A DNA stretch of 64,000 nucleotides, from contig CAVXYG010000012.1 of the NCBI GenBank assembly GCA_963766005.1, forward strand, positions 248,001-312,000. Direction: 5' to 3'. The DNA comes from CAVXYG01 sp963766005. GTDB taxonomy: Bacteria > Actinomycetota > Actinomycetes > S36-B12 > GCA-2699445. This document shows, one piece after another, positions 1 through 7,468 of the stretch. The notes below the pieces were generated by a model that was given only the letters and a program-made list of their open reading frames with translations, searched no databases and had not been told where the DNA came from. Positions within the stretch are counted from its first letter, which is position 1. Every line of letters begins with the position of its first letter. The position numbers and the translations under genes were made by a program.

Positions 1-186
1 CAGCGCGACGGCGAGGTCCTGACCTGCTGGGTAGAGGACGACGGCAAGGGGTTCGCGGTGGCGCAGACGTCCGGGCTCGGGTTGCAGATCGTGCGGACCC
101 TGGTGACCGAGCAGCTCGGCGGAACGCTGGACTGGGAGGATGCACGCCACGGCACCCGCGCCAGGATCGGGACGCGGGTGCCGTGA
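1..186 (+). CDS. pdtaS: Sensor histidine kinase, C-terminal end (PdtaS-like), partial
   Basis: Only the last 61 codons are in the window; the gene enters from the left edge. The readable part is the end of a HATPase_c domain: an N/G-box-like DDGKGF followed by SGLGLQIVRTL, which is the G2-box pattern of two-component kinases, then GGTLDW near the stop. The family autophosphorylates a histidine and passes phosphate to a response regulator. In Mycobacterium the kinase beside whiB1 is PdtaS, partner of the RNA-binding antiterminator PdtaR. The adjacent whiB1 here, arranged tail to tail, supports that assignment, but the sensory GAF/PAS part and the phospho-acceptor His lie outside, so the exact name is inference. 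Confidence 0.75.
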   Translation, partial: QRDGEVLTCWVEDDGKGFAVAQTSGLGLQIVRTLVTEQLGGTLDWEDARHGTRARIGTRVP

Positions 187-211
187 ACAGGTGCGGGTGC
201 GGAGGGAACCC

Positions 212-463
212 TCAGGCGGTGCGCGCCCGGGCCCGGGCGCGACGCCGCTTCAGGGCGCGCCGCTCGTCCTCGGACATACCGCCCCACACGCCTGCGTCCT
301 GACCGTTCTCCAAAGCCCAGGTCAGGCACGCCTCGGTGACCTCGCACCGGCGGCAGACAGCCTTGGCGTCTTCCACCTGCATCAGTGCCGGGCCTGTTGT
401 TCCGATGGGGAAGAACAGTTCCGGATCCTCGTCGCGGCAGGCCGAGCGATGGCGCCAGTCCAT
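212..463 (-). CDS. whiB1: WhiB-family iron-sulfur transcriptional regulator, WhiB1-like
   Basis: 83-aa protein of the actinobacteria-specific WhiB family, which binds an O2/NO-sensitive [4Fe-4S] cluster and regulates transcription, often with the primary sigma factor. The four cluster cysteines are visible at C9, C37, C40 and C46 (C-X2-C-X5-C for the last three), followed by the family turn GVWGGMS at about 58-64 and a basic C-terminal tail rich in Arg. Length matches WhiB1 (84 aa in M. tuberculosis). An AGGAGG ribosome site sits 7 nt before the ATG. Upstream is a near-consensus CRP/FNR-type site (507-522), as reported for mycobacterial whiB1. The pdtaS-like neighbour further supports the WhiB1 subclass. 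Confidence 0.93.
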   Translation of the reverse strand: MDWRHRSACRDEDPELFFPIGTTGPALMQVEDAKAVCRRCEVTEACLTWALENGQDAGVWGGMSEDERRALKRRRARARARTA

Positions 464-797
464 GAAGTACCTCCTGATGATGGCGGAGCATCCGCACCGT
501 GCAGTTTGTGCATCAGGTCACAAGCGCAGCCGCACCCCACCCCAGAGGTCGGAATGGTGGCTGGACTACACTTGCGTCTGATCGGCTGGATCCGTTTGGC
601 GCCCGTGTCACTCCGGTTCCTGGTGCGCTGTCCAGGACCGGGAGACCGGTCAGGCGTCCTGACATCTCCTTGGTTGAGGCTTCCCTCAACCATCTCTTCT
701 AAGCGTTCCAGGTCGGTCACGCGCAGACAAGAGATCAGGGCAGCTTCCGGCCGCGTGGCGGTGTCGTCTTCGTCACACTGGGTGCCGACAAGGCCCG
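464..797. other. whiB1 leader and promoter region
   Basis: 334 bp between the start of whiB1 and the end of the lipid kinase gene, both on the minus strand. It holds the whiB1 ribosome site, a CRP-like palindrome at 507-522, and a 7-bp stem-loop (GGTTGAG 672-678, CTCAACC 685-691) without a T-run that could end the kinase transcript. An open frame on the minus strand overlaps the kinase stop and runs into whiB1, but has no family features and I do not call it. Confidence 0.5.
507..522. promoter_or_regulatory. CRP-like binding site upstream of whiB1
   Basis: TGTGCATCAGGTCACA fits the CRP/FNR-family consensus TGTGA-N6-TCACA with one mismatch. Its centre is about 52 bp before the whiB1 start codon, where an activator or repressor would act. 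Mycobacterial whiB1 is a known target of the cAMP receptor protein, so conservation here is plausible. No CRP gene is in the window. Confidence 0.65.
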
Positions 798-1742
798 TCA
801 AGGCTGGTCGACGACGGTTCCGTCCACGATGCGCAGGGCGTCAGGGACCGATACGAAGGTGGCATGGCGCGTCATGCCCAAGCCCTCGCCGTCCACCTGC
901 AGCGCGACCTCGCGATCCGCCACGATCGTGAACGAAGGCAGGTCGTGGGCCAGGTACATCGACTTGGTCCGCGCATCGGCAGTGCTGCTGCGCAGGATGC
1001 GCCCCGTCACCCGCAGTGATGGCACCACACGCATGTCGCGGATCGCGAAGACGTCCAGGCCGGTCTGGAACGAGGCCTGGGGGCAGGCATTCACCGGCAG
1101 GGTGCCCATGTAGGTCCACGGGGCGCAGTTCTGCACGATCGCCAGAAACGTGTGGTCGACCGGCGGGGCGGTCTCCGGCAGCACGGTGAGGGCCGGGTGC
1201 CGTCGGTCGGTGGTGGTGAAGTACTCCCGCAGTGCGGTGGCCACGTACCTGGTGGGGGTCGCGGCCCTTCCTGCCGATCGCTGCCGCTCCATCGCGGCGA
1301 TCACCTCCGCGTCGAGTCCCAGACCGGCGTTGGACGTGAACCACAGCCCGTTGACGCGCCCCAGCCCGATCGAGGTGAAGCGGCGGCGGCGCAGCGCCCC
1401 GAGCAGGGCGCCGGTGGCGGCGACCGGCTCATTGGGCAGGCCGCTGGCCCGGGCGAAGACGTTGGCCGAGCCCCCCGGAATGGTCGCCAACGCCGGCAGA
1501 TCGGTCCCACCGGCCGTGAGAAGGCCGTTGACCACTTCATGGACCGTGCCGTCGCCGCCGAGCGTGATGAGTACCTCGGTGCCGTCGACTGCGGCCCGCT
1601 GGGCCAGCTCTCCCGCATGCCCGCGATGCGTCGTGGTGACCGTGCGAAGATCGACGACGCTGCGGATCGCCGAGACCAGCACGTCCAGGATCCGTGCGTC
1701 GGTCGTGGTCGCGTTCGGGTTGGCGATGAGCAGGCCGCGCAT
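798..1742 (-). CDS. Diacylglycerol kinase family lipid kinase
   Basis: 314-aa cytoplasmic lipid kinase of the DAGK/YegS/LCB5 fold, which phosphorylates diacylglycerol or a related lipid with ATP. The N-terminus has the family strand LLIANPNAT (4-12). The nucleotide-binding signature GGDGTVHEVVNGLL lies at about 62-75, followed by the second glycine-rich turn PGGSANVFAR near 89-98. The C-terminal beta-sandwich is recognised by LQVDGEGLG. Length is typical. A -10-like TAGGCT (1749-1754) ends exactly 6 nt before the ATG, suggesting a leaderless mRNA. Physiological substrate cannot be told from sequence; some relatives phosphorylate mannosyl lipids. Confidence 0.88.
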   Translation of the reverse strand: MRGLLIANPNATTTDARILDVLVSAIRSVVDLRTVTTTHRGHAGELAQRAAVDGTEVLITLGGDGTVHEVVNGLLTAGGTDLPALATIPGGSANVFARASGLPNEPVAATGALLGALRRRRFTSIGLGRVNGLWFTSNAGLGLDAEVIAAMERQRSAGRAATPTRYVATALREYFTTTDRRHPALTVLPETAPPVDHTFLAIVQNCAPWTYMGTLPVNACPQASFQTGLDVFAIRDMRVVPSLRVTGRILRSSTADARTKSMYLAHDLPSFTIVADREVALQVDGEGLGMTRHATFVSVPDALRIVDGTVVDQP

Positions 1743-1989
1743 TGCGCCAGCCTAGTGGCGCGGCCTCGCAGAGGCTCGACGCTACGTCCGTGCCGGTTGC
1801 TCGGACCCGGTGCGCACTCGGCACCGGACGCATCGCCCCGCCGCACCGTCTCGCCATGCGCGTCTGGGTCCGCCCGGGGCCAAGCCGTCGCGCGCGGTGC
1901 ATCTGAGGCCCGACCGCGGCGCGATGACGCACCCCGCGGCGTGGCCCGCGCCGCTCGGCGCCGACCACGCCGCGGGTTACCCTGCAACC

Positions 1990-2400
1990 GTGAGTGACGC
2001 ACCAGCCCTGGCCATCTGGTCCCTGCTCCGTCCCATCGCTGCCGCTGTGGCGCTGGCGCAGGGCGCGGCGCTGCTGGTGAACGGCATCGCTGTCGCCTGG
2101 ATCGTCGTCCGCGACGGCATCGACGGCCCCGCAGAGGTGGCCAGTCCCGTCGGCGTCACGCTTGAGGTCGTGCTGTACGTGATCTTCGGTGCCGCTTTGC
2201 TGTGGATCGCTCGAGGCATCGCCCGCGCCAACGCGGCAGCGCTCACGCCCTTCGTCCTTGCCCAAGTGCTCGGTCTCACGGTGTCGATCCCGCTGGCCTC
2301 TGGCGACGGTGCCGCCGCAGTCGTGGGCTGGGCGGTGACGTTCAGCTGCCTGCTCGGCATCGTGGCGTGGCTGGGCCTCGTGCGCCAGCGCCAGGGCTGA
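1990..2400 (+). CDS. Small integral membrane protein
   Basis: 136-aa protein with four predicted transmembrane segments: roughly LAIWSLLRPIAAAVALAQGA, the EVVLYVIFGAALLWI region, ALTPFVLAQVLGLTVSIPLA and VGWAVTFSCLLGIVAWLGLV. No catalytic motif is visible. It resembles the small conserved membrane protein encoded near whiB1 in mycobacteria (Rv3217c type), whose function is unknown. The GTG at 1990 is chosen because TACCCT (1978-1983) ends 6 nt before it, the same spacing seen at other units here, and because residues encoded upstream are low-complexity Arg/Pro. It converges with sigF. Confidence 0.72.
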   Translation: MSDAPALAIWSLLRPIAAAVALAQGAALLVNGIAVAWIVVRDGIDGPAEVASPVGVTLEVVLYVIFGAALLWIARGIARANAAALTPFVLAQVLGLTVSIPLASGDGAAAVVGWAVTFSCLLGIVAWLGLVRQRQG

Positions 2401-2463
2401 GGAGCGTCCCGCATCGGCGGCGACCTGCCCCACGCAACGGCCCCGGTCGCGGCCGGAAACGCG

Positions 2464-3300
2464 TCAGTAGTCGTCGAGCATCTGTTCCCGCAGCGAGGCG
2501 AGCGTCTTGGACAGCAGTCGTGAGACGTGCATCTGGGACAGGCCCACCTCGCGGGCGATCTCGGCCTGCGTCTTGTTCTCGAAGAAGCGCAGCACCAGGA
2601 TGCGCTGTTCCCGCTCCGGCAGAGCGGCCAGCAGCGGCCGCAGCGACTCCCGGTTCTCCACGCCCTCGAGCCCCCGGTCGACCTTGCCCAGCGTTGCGGC
2701 CACCGATCCGCCCTCATCGCCGCCGACGCTGCCGTCGATCGAGCTCGTGGCGTATGCCTGGGCGGATTCGAGGCCCTCGAGGATCTCGTCCTCGGTCACC
2801 TGGAGGTGCTTGGCCAGCTCCGCGACGGTGGGGGATCGGCCCAGTTGCTGCGTCAGCTCCCCAGTCCCGGCGTTGAGCAGCAGCCGCATCTCCTGCAGCC
2901 GGCGCGGCACCCGGATCGCCCAGCCGCGGTCGCGGAAGTGCCGCTTGATCTCACCGACGATAGTCGGGGTCGCATAGGTGGAGAACTCCACACCTCGGTC
3001 CACATCGAAGCGGTCCACGGACTTGATCAGCCCGATCGTGCCGACCTGCACGAGGTCCTCGTGGCTCTCCCCGCGGTCGCGGAACCTGCGGGCGAGGTGC
3101 TCCACGAGCGGCAGATGCATCGTCACGAGTTGATCGCGCACCTCGCGTCGTTCGGGGTCGTCGGGTCCGAGGCCCGCGAGCCTGCCCAGCAGCTCGTGCT
3201 CCACCTCGCGGTCGCGCGCCGACCAGCCGCCGCTGCGCCGGATGACGTGGATCGTGTCGTCAGCGGAAGGCGCGGGGGTCTCCGGCGGCTGGGGGCTCAC
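2464..3300 (-). CDS. sigF: SigF/SigB-family RNA polymerase sigma factor
   Basis: 278-aa group 3 sigma-70 factor. Region 2 shows the RNAP-binding and -10 recognition helices (LVQVGTIGLIKSVDRFD, then STYATPTIVGEIKRHFRDRG). Region 3 follows (AELAKHLQVTEDEILEGLES). Region 4 ends with the helix-turn-helix KTQAEIAREVGLSQMHVSRL. This is the SigB/SigF/WhiG-like stress and sporulation class, held inactive by an RsbW-type anti-sigma kinase. That partner overlaps the GTG start by 4 nt (GTGA), so the pair is translationally coupled. No anti-anti-sigma gene is adjacent, so partner switching must use a protein encoded elsewhere. Confidence 0.92.
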   Translation of the reverse strand: MSPQPPETPAPSADDTIHVIRRSGGWSARDREVEHELLGRLAGLGPDDPERREVRDQLVTMHLPLVEHLARRFRDRGESHEDLVQVGTIGLIKSVDRFDVDRGVEFSTYATPTIVGEIKRHFRDRGWAIRVPRRLQEMRLLLNAGTGELTQQLGRSPTVAELAKHLQVTEDEILEGLESAQAYATSSIDGSVGGDEGGSVAATLGKVDRGLEGVENRESLRPLLAALPEREQRILVLRFFENKTQAEIAREVGLSQMHVSRLLSKTLASLREQMLDDY

Positions 3301-3689
3301 GACGCAACCGCCTCCTCGCGCGATCGCAGCCGCAACATCACGACGTCGCCGTCGACCTCGGCCTCCACGTTGTTCACCAGGGAGGCGAGCACCGTCCAGG
3401 TGAAGCTCGTGGGCTTGGGCATCCGACCGTGTGCGGAACGGACGTTGAGGTCGATGTCGACGCCGATGAGCGACCGTTCCCGCCATGGGGTCAGGCTGAT
3501 GCGCACGCGCGCCCCCGGGACGGCGTCCTTCAGCAGCAGCGATGTCGCCTCCGATACCGCCAGTGCCACGTCGTCGAGCCGGTCGATGGGGTATCCGAGC
3601 CGGGCGCACACCGCGGACGTCGCCGACCGGGCGAGGACCACGTAGGCGCTGGATGCCGGAATCTCCAGCACGATGGGCTGCTCGTTCAA
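3297..3689 (-). CDS. rsbW: Anti-sigma factor, RsbW-like (UsfX type)
   Basis: 130-aa HATPase_c-type anti-sigma regulator upstream of and overlapping sigF. The N-box-like helix DDVALAVSEATSLLL is at about 39-53. In canonical RsbW the residues are E-x2-x-N; here a Ser/Thr replaces the Asn, as in several actinobacterial UsfX relatives, so ATP-dependent phosphorylation of an anti-anti-sigma factor may be weakened or lost. The start is TTG with a strong AGGAGG site just upstream. The order anti-sigma then sigma matches M. tuberculosis usfX-sigF. It is expected to sequester SigF in the absence of stress. Confidence 0.82.
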   Translation of the reverse strand: MNEQPIVLEIPASSAYVVLARSATSAVCARLGYPIDRLDDVALAVSEATSLLLKDAVPGARVRISLTPWRERSLIGVDIDLNVRSAHGRMPKPTSFTWTVLASLVNNVEAEVDGDVVMLRLRSREEAVAS

Positions 3690-3776
3690 CGCGCCTCCTC
3701 GCCGCGAACCGCGGACGTTTGCCTGCTACCCCGACCGTAGCGATCCCAGGGCCGCTGCGGCGCGTCGATGCTGGTT

Positions 3777-4724
3777 TCAGTCCGCGCTCGGTGGCCGAGG
3801 CTCCAGCGGGTTCGTGGTGAACGACTCCCCGACGGGGAGCACCACCGCGGCTGCGACCGCCCCCTCGGTCAGGCCGCCCGACAGCAGGATCTCGTCGTAG
3901 ACACCCTGGCGGATGAGGCGATCCAGGGCCGCGGCCACGGCGTCGGCCAACGCGTCGTCGTCGGGCATGGTCAGCATCCCGAGCGGAGCCGGAGAGACCA
4001 CCTGCTCGTCGAGCTCCAGTTGCAGGCTGTAGCTGCGCACACCGGCCTGGATGACCGCCGAGTCGCCGATCATGGCCTCGGCGTCGCCCACCAGCAACGC
4101 CCGGACCACCTCGTCGACCGTCTCGCCCGCGACGGCGCGGACCCCGGCCCTTCCGGCCGTACGGCAGCGGTCGGACTCCGCCTCCAGATCGCTCAGTTGT
4201 ACCGAGCCCTCCAGGACGCTGATCGCGGTACCGCACAGATCGTCCAGCGTGACGGCAGATCCCTGCTGCCGCGCCAGGCGCGTTCCCGAGTCGAAGTACA
4301 GCACGGCGTCGGTGGCCAGCGTGGTGTCCGGGCGGACGGTCAGGGCTGCCGCCGCGAGCTCGAAACGGCCTGCGCGGACGCCGGACTCCAGTGCGGTGAA
4401 GGCCTCGAAGGAGAACACCGGCGTCAGCCCCAGCGTCGCCGCCACCGCCTGCGCCAGCTGGATATCCACTCCGGTGAGCAGTCCGTCGGCCGTCGTGTAC
4501 TCCATGGGCCGATAGGACGGATCGGTGCCGATGTCGAGCACTCCGTCGGCGGCCACCGAGTCCGGCACGAGGGCTGCGAGCTGCTGATCCGCGGACACCG
4601 TGTGCGGGGAGGGCAGCGTTGGGACTCCGCGGACCACTGCGGAGCTGCACGACGTGGTCAGCAGGAGCGAGCACGCCAGGGCAGCCACGCCGCCGCCAAG
4701 GCTCCGGGTTTGCCGCAGTGCCAC
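3777..4724 (-). CDS. Extracellular solute-binding protein, family 3, probable lipoprotein
   Basis: 315-aa periplasmic-binding-type protein of the amino-acid (family 3) class. It has an N-terminal hydrophobic stretch ending LLLTTSCSS, with C26 as the likely lipidated cysteine. The mature part begins with the family strand DGVLDIGTDPSYRPMEY and continues TGVDIQLAQAVAATLGL, both characteristic of glutamine/arginine-type binding proteins. No permease or ATPase gene is adjacent, so it is an orphan receptor or part of a dispersed transporter. A GATTCT hexamer 7 nt before the GTG fits leaderless initiation. It is divergent from the malic enzyme gene; ligand unknown. Confidence 0.82.
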   Translation of the reverse strand: MALRQTRSLGGGVAALACSLLLTTSCSSAVVRGVPTLPSPHTVSADQQLAALVPDSVAADGVLDIGTDPSYRPMEYTTADGLLTGVDIQLAQAVAATLGLTPVFSFEAFTALESGVRAGRFELAAAALTVRPDTTLATDAVLYFDSGTRLARQQGSAVTLDDLCGTAISVLEGSVQLSDLEAESDRCRTAGRAGVRAVAGETVDEVVRALLVGDAEAMIGDSAVIQAGVRSYSLQLELDEQVVSPAPLGMLTMPDDDALADAVAAALDRLIRQGVYDEILLSGGLTEGAVAAAVVLPVGESFTTNPLEPRPPSAD

Positions 4725-4832
4725 GTATGCGAGAATCGCACAGTGGCGCCCTCGGCGGCGCTGAACCGTGCCCGGCGCACTCGTCAAGCGCACGGCATCC
4801 TTCGCGCACAGCAGATCACGGGAGTCGACACG

Positions 4833-6074
4833 ATGGTGGTTGATCGGACCAAAGGGCTGCACGACATCCCGTTGAGCTCCGACGACGACGGGGGCCCCGG
4901 CCCCCTGGCCACCGAGCGGGATCTCGACCCGGCCTTCCCGCTGCACCACGGCGGCAAGATCGAGGTTCGCCCGACGGTCCGGGTACGCGACAAGGGTGGC
5001 TTGGCGCTGGCCTACACGCCAGGCGTCGCCCGGGTGGCTGCAGCGCTCGCGCTGGATCCGGAGCTGGCCTACGACTACACCTGGAAGGCCAACACCGTGC
5101 TCGTCGTGACCGACGGGACCGCCGTGCTTGGCCTGGGCGATATCGGACCCGTCGGCGCGCTGCCGGTGATGGAGGGCAAGGCGCTGCTGTTCAAGGAGTT
5201 CTCCGGGGTTGACGCGGTGCCCATCTGCCTGACCTGCACCGACGTCGACGAGATCGTCGAGACCGTTGTGCGCATCGCTCCGTCCTATGGCGGGGTGAAC
5301 CTCGAGGACATCTCCGCGCCGCGCTGTTTCGAGGTCGAGCGGCGGCTGCAGGAACTGCTCGACATCCCGGTGTTCCACGATGATCAGCACGGAACCGCCA
5401 TCGTGGTCACGGCGGCGATGATGAACGCCGCCATCGTGACCCGGCGGCAGTTTGCCGACATGCGCGTCGTGGTCTCCGGCGCCGGCGCGGCGGGTATCGC
5501 GGTGACCAACATGCTCCTCGACAGTGGAATCGGCGATGTCGTCGTCGCCGATTCCCGCGGACTGGTGCACAGCGGCCGCGACGATCTCACCGACGTGAAG
5601 CGCGGGCTCGCTGGGCGGACGAACAAACTCGGGCTCGCAGGTCCGATCGACGAGGCCCTGATCGGTGCCGACGCCTTCATCGGTGTCAGCGCCGGGCAGG
5701 TGCCGGAGTCGGCCGTGGCAGCGATGGCCCCGGATGCCATCGTGTTCGCGCTGGCGAATCCGCATCCGGAAGTCCATCCTGAGATCGCCCGTCGCTACGC
5801 CGCGATCGTGGCCACCGGGCGCAGCGACTTCCCCAACCAGATCAACAACGTGCTCGCGTTCCCGGGCGTGTTCCGGGGGGCCCTCGACGTGCGCGCGAGC
5901 AGCATCACGCCCCGGATGCGCCGGGCCGCGGCCGAAGCGATCGCGTCGGTCGCCCAGTACGACGGCCTCGGACCGGACCACATCGTCCCGAGCCCGTTCA
6001 ATCGGCGGGTGGCTGTTGAGGTGGCGGCGAGGGTTGCCGCCGCGGCCCGCGCCGACGGCGTCGCCCGGGATTGA
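4833..6074 (+). CDS. maeB: NAD(P)-dependent malic enzyme
   Basis: 413-aa short-form malic enzyme converting malate to pyruvate and CO2 with reduction of NAD(P). The substrate domain contains KGGLALAYTPGVARV and the metal-site segment DDQHGTAIVV at about 180-190. The C-terminal Rossmann domain has VVSGAGAAGIAVTNMLLD. FPNQINNVLAFPGVFRGALD is the conserved C-terminal block. It lacks the phosphotransacetylase domain of the long forms. ATG 4833 follows a GGAG ribosome site. The stop overlaps the next start (TGATG), so the oxidoreductase downstream is co-translated. Cofactor preference cannot be fixed by eye. Confidence 0.92.
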   Translation: MVVDRTKGLHDIPLSSDDDGGPGPLATERDLDPAFPLHHGGKIEVRPTVRVRDKGGLALAYTPGVARVAAALALDPELAYDYTWKANTVLVVTDGTAVLGLGDIGPVGALPVMEGKALLFKEFSGVDAVPICLTCTDVDEIVETVVRIAPSYGGVNLEDISAPRCFEVERRLQELLDIPVFHDDQHGTAIVVTAAMMNAAIVTRRQFADMRVVVSGAGAAGIAVTNMLLDSGIGDVVVADSRGLVHSGRDDLTDVKRGLAGRTNKLGLAGPIDEALIGADAFIGVSAGQVPESAVAAMAPDAIVFALANPHPEVHPEIARRYAAIVATGRSDFPNQINNVLAFPGVFRGALDVRASSITPRMRRAAAEAIASVAQYDGLGPDHIVPSPFNRRVAVEVAARVAAAARADGVARD

Positions 6075-7042
6075 TGCCGATGTTCGCCGTCTACGCCGCG
6101 ACGACCGATGCGGAGCAGCCGCTCGCAGGGCTCGTGGTCGGGCAGCGCCCCGACCCCGAGGTCCCCGAGGGCTGGGTGCCGGTGCGGGTGCGGGCCGCCA
6201 GCGTCAATCACCACGACGTCTGGTCGCTGCGCGGTGTCGGGCTGTCGGCCGATCGGTTGCCGATGATCCTCGGCTGCGACGCCGCCGGCCTCGATCCCGA
6301 CGGCCGCGAGGTCATCGTCCACTCGGTCATCGGCTCCGGCGAGTACGCAGACGAGACGCTGGATCCCCGCCGCAGCTTGCTCTCCGAGCGGCACCAGGGG
6401 ACGTTCGCCGATGTCGTGGTCGTGCCTGAACGCAACGTGCTGCCGAAGCCCGAGGCGCTCAGCATGGCCGAGGCGGCCTGCCTGCCCACCGCATGGCTGA
6501 CCGCCTACCGGATGCTGGCGACCCGGTCCAGCCTTCGTCCCGGGGACACGGTGCTCGTCCAGGGCGCCGGCGGTGGCGTAGCGACTGCGGCCATCGCGCT
6601 GGCCCATGCGATGGGCTTGCGGGTCTGGGTCACCAGCCGCGACGAGGCGAAGCTGGCCAGGGCGCTGGATCTCGGCGCCGACGCCGGTTTCGCCTCCGGG
6701 GAGCGGCTGCCGGAGCGGGTCGATGCGGTCCTCGAGAGCGTCGGCCGCGCTACCTGGGACCACTCCCTGAAGTCCCTGCGACCCGGCGGCGAGATCATCG
6801 TCACCGGCGCGACCTCGGGGCCGAACCCGCCGGCCGACCTGCAGCGCGTGTTCTTCAAGCAACTGTCGATCATCGGCTCCACGATGGGAACCCGCGAGGA
6901 GCTGCAGCGGCTGTTGGCGCTGTGCGTGGTCGCCGGGGTGCGTCCGCTGATCGAGCGCGAAGTTCCGATGACCGAGGCGCGCGAGGCGATCGCCGAAGTC
7001 CTCCGGGGCGAGGTCTTCGGCAAGATCGTCCTGACGCGCTGA
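6074..7042 (+). CDS. Zinc-independent MDR/quinone oxidoreductase-type dehydrogenase
   Basis: 322-aa medium-chain dehydrogenase/reductase. GroES-like N-terminal part carries NHHDVWSLRGVG and LGCDAAGLDPDG; the Rossmann fold carries VLVQGAGGGVATAAIALAHA (about 155-174) and the C-terminus GEVFGKIVLTR. The structural-zinc cysteines of classical alcohol dehydrogenases are absent, so it is nearer the quinone-oxidoreductase and YhdH/acrylyl-CoA reductase branches, using NADPH. The start overlaps the malic enzyme stop by one base. The tie to malic enzyme, an NAD(P)H source, is suggestive only; substrate unknown. Confidence 0.82.
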   Translation: MPMFAVYAATTDAEQPLAGLVVGQRPDPEVPEGWVPVRVRAASVNHHDVWSLRGVGLSADRLPMILGCDAAGLDPDGREVIVHSVIGSGEYADETLDPRRSLLSERHQGTFADVVVVPERNVLPKPEALSMAEAACLPTAWLTAYRMLATRSSLRPGDTVLVQGAGGGVATAAIALAHAMGLRVWVTSRDEAKLARALDLGADAGFASGERLPERVDAVLESVGRATWDHSLKSLRPGGEIIVTGATSGPNPPADLQRVFFKQLSIIGSTMGTREELQRLLALCVVAGVRPLIEREVPMTEAREAIAEVLRGEVFGKIVLTR

Positions 7043-7190
7043 CGCGACTGCCGTCCTCGGGGTCCAGCCCCAGCGCCGAGCCTGCGGCGCGGCACCCCGG
7101 CAGCGCGCCGTGCCCCGCTGGTGCCGGCATCCGGCAGCAGCCCCCATCGGTGGATGAGCCAACCACCCTCCCGCCAGGGAGGCGCACGGT

Positions 7191-7240
7191 GTTGATCGCG
7201 ACGAATTCTGGCTCAGCGCCGGGAATTCGCGACGATCAAC
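7191..7240. terminator. Palindromic stem-loop between convergent genes
   Basis: Arms GTTGATCGCGACGAATTC (7191-7208) and GAATTCGCGACGATCAAC (7223-7240) pair over 15 of 18 positions, with a symmetric 3-nt internal loop and a 14-nt apical loop. It lies between two convergent genes, where a bidirectional terminator would sit, but has no T-run. The outer bases GTTGATCGCG recur in the hairpin at 43884-43933. Confidence 0.6.
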
Positions 7241-7294
7241 GAGGCCATACCGCCAGGGACCGTCACCGTGAGGTGTGGCTCGGGGGTCCTCGCG

Positions 7295-7468
7295 TCAGTC
7301 CTCGTCGTCGGCGCGCGCCAGCCAGGAGGTCATCCGGTTGACCGCGTCCTCGTCTTCGGGGTGCCGATCGAGGTAGGTCTGCAGCTGGTCGGCGAGCCAC
7401 GCCAGCGTGACCTCTTCCTCGCCGCGTCGCTTCGTCAACTCCTCCAGTCCGTGGTCGCTGGCGTACAT
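7295..7468 (-). CDS. DUF6104-like 57-aa protein coupled to kgd
   Basis: 57-aa acidic protein beginning MYASDHGLEELTKRRGEEEV, followed by TLAWLADQLQTYLDRHPEDE and ending ARADDED. I recognise it as the small DUF6104-type protein that follows the oxoglutarate decarboxylase gene in streptomycetes and relatives. The ATG overlaps the kgd stop (TGATG), so expression is tied to Kgd. A helical, charged protein of this size could be a regulator or assembly factor, but no function is established. The long open frame around it on the same strand is an extension through kgd in another frame and is not coding. Confidence 0.75.
   Translation of the reverse strand: MYASDHGLEELTKRRGEEEVTLAWLADQLQTYLDRHPEDEDAVNRMTSWLARADDED

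Noticed and set aside
382..801. 139-codon frame on the minus strand between the lipid kinase and whiB1
   Set aside because: It begins with TTG overlapping the kinase stop and runs 82 nt into whiB1 in another frame; composition is mixed and no family is recognised. The first 60 codons look slightly protein-like, so it deserves a homology search.
3777..5981. Minus-strand frame of 734 codons running through the malic enzyme into the solute-binding protein
   Set aside because: Only the part from 4724 down carries the lipoprotein features; the rest is antisense to malic enzyme.
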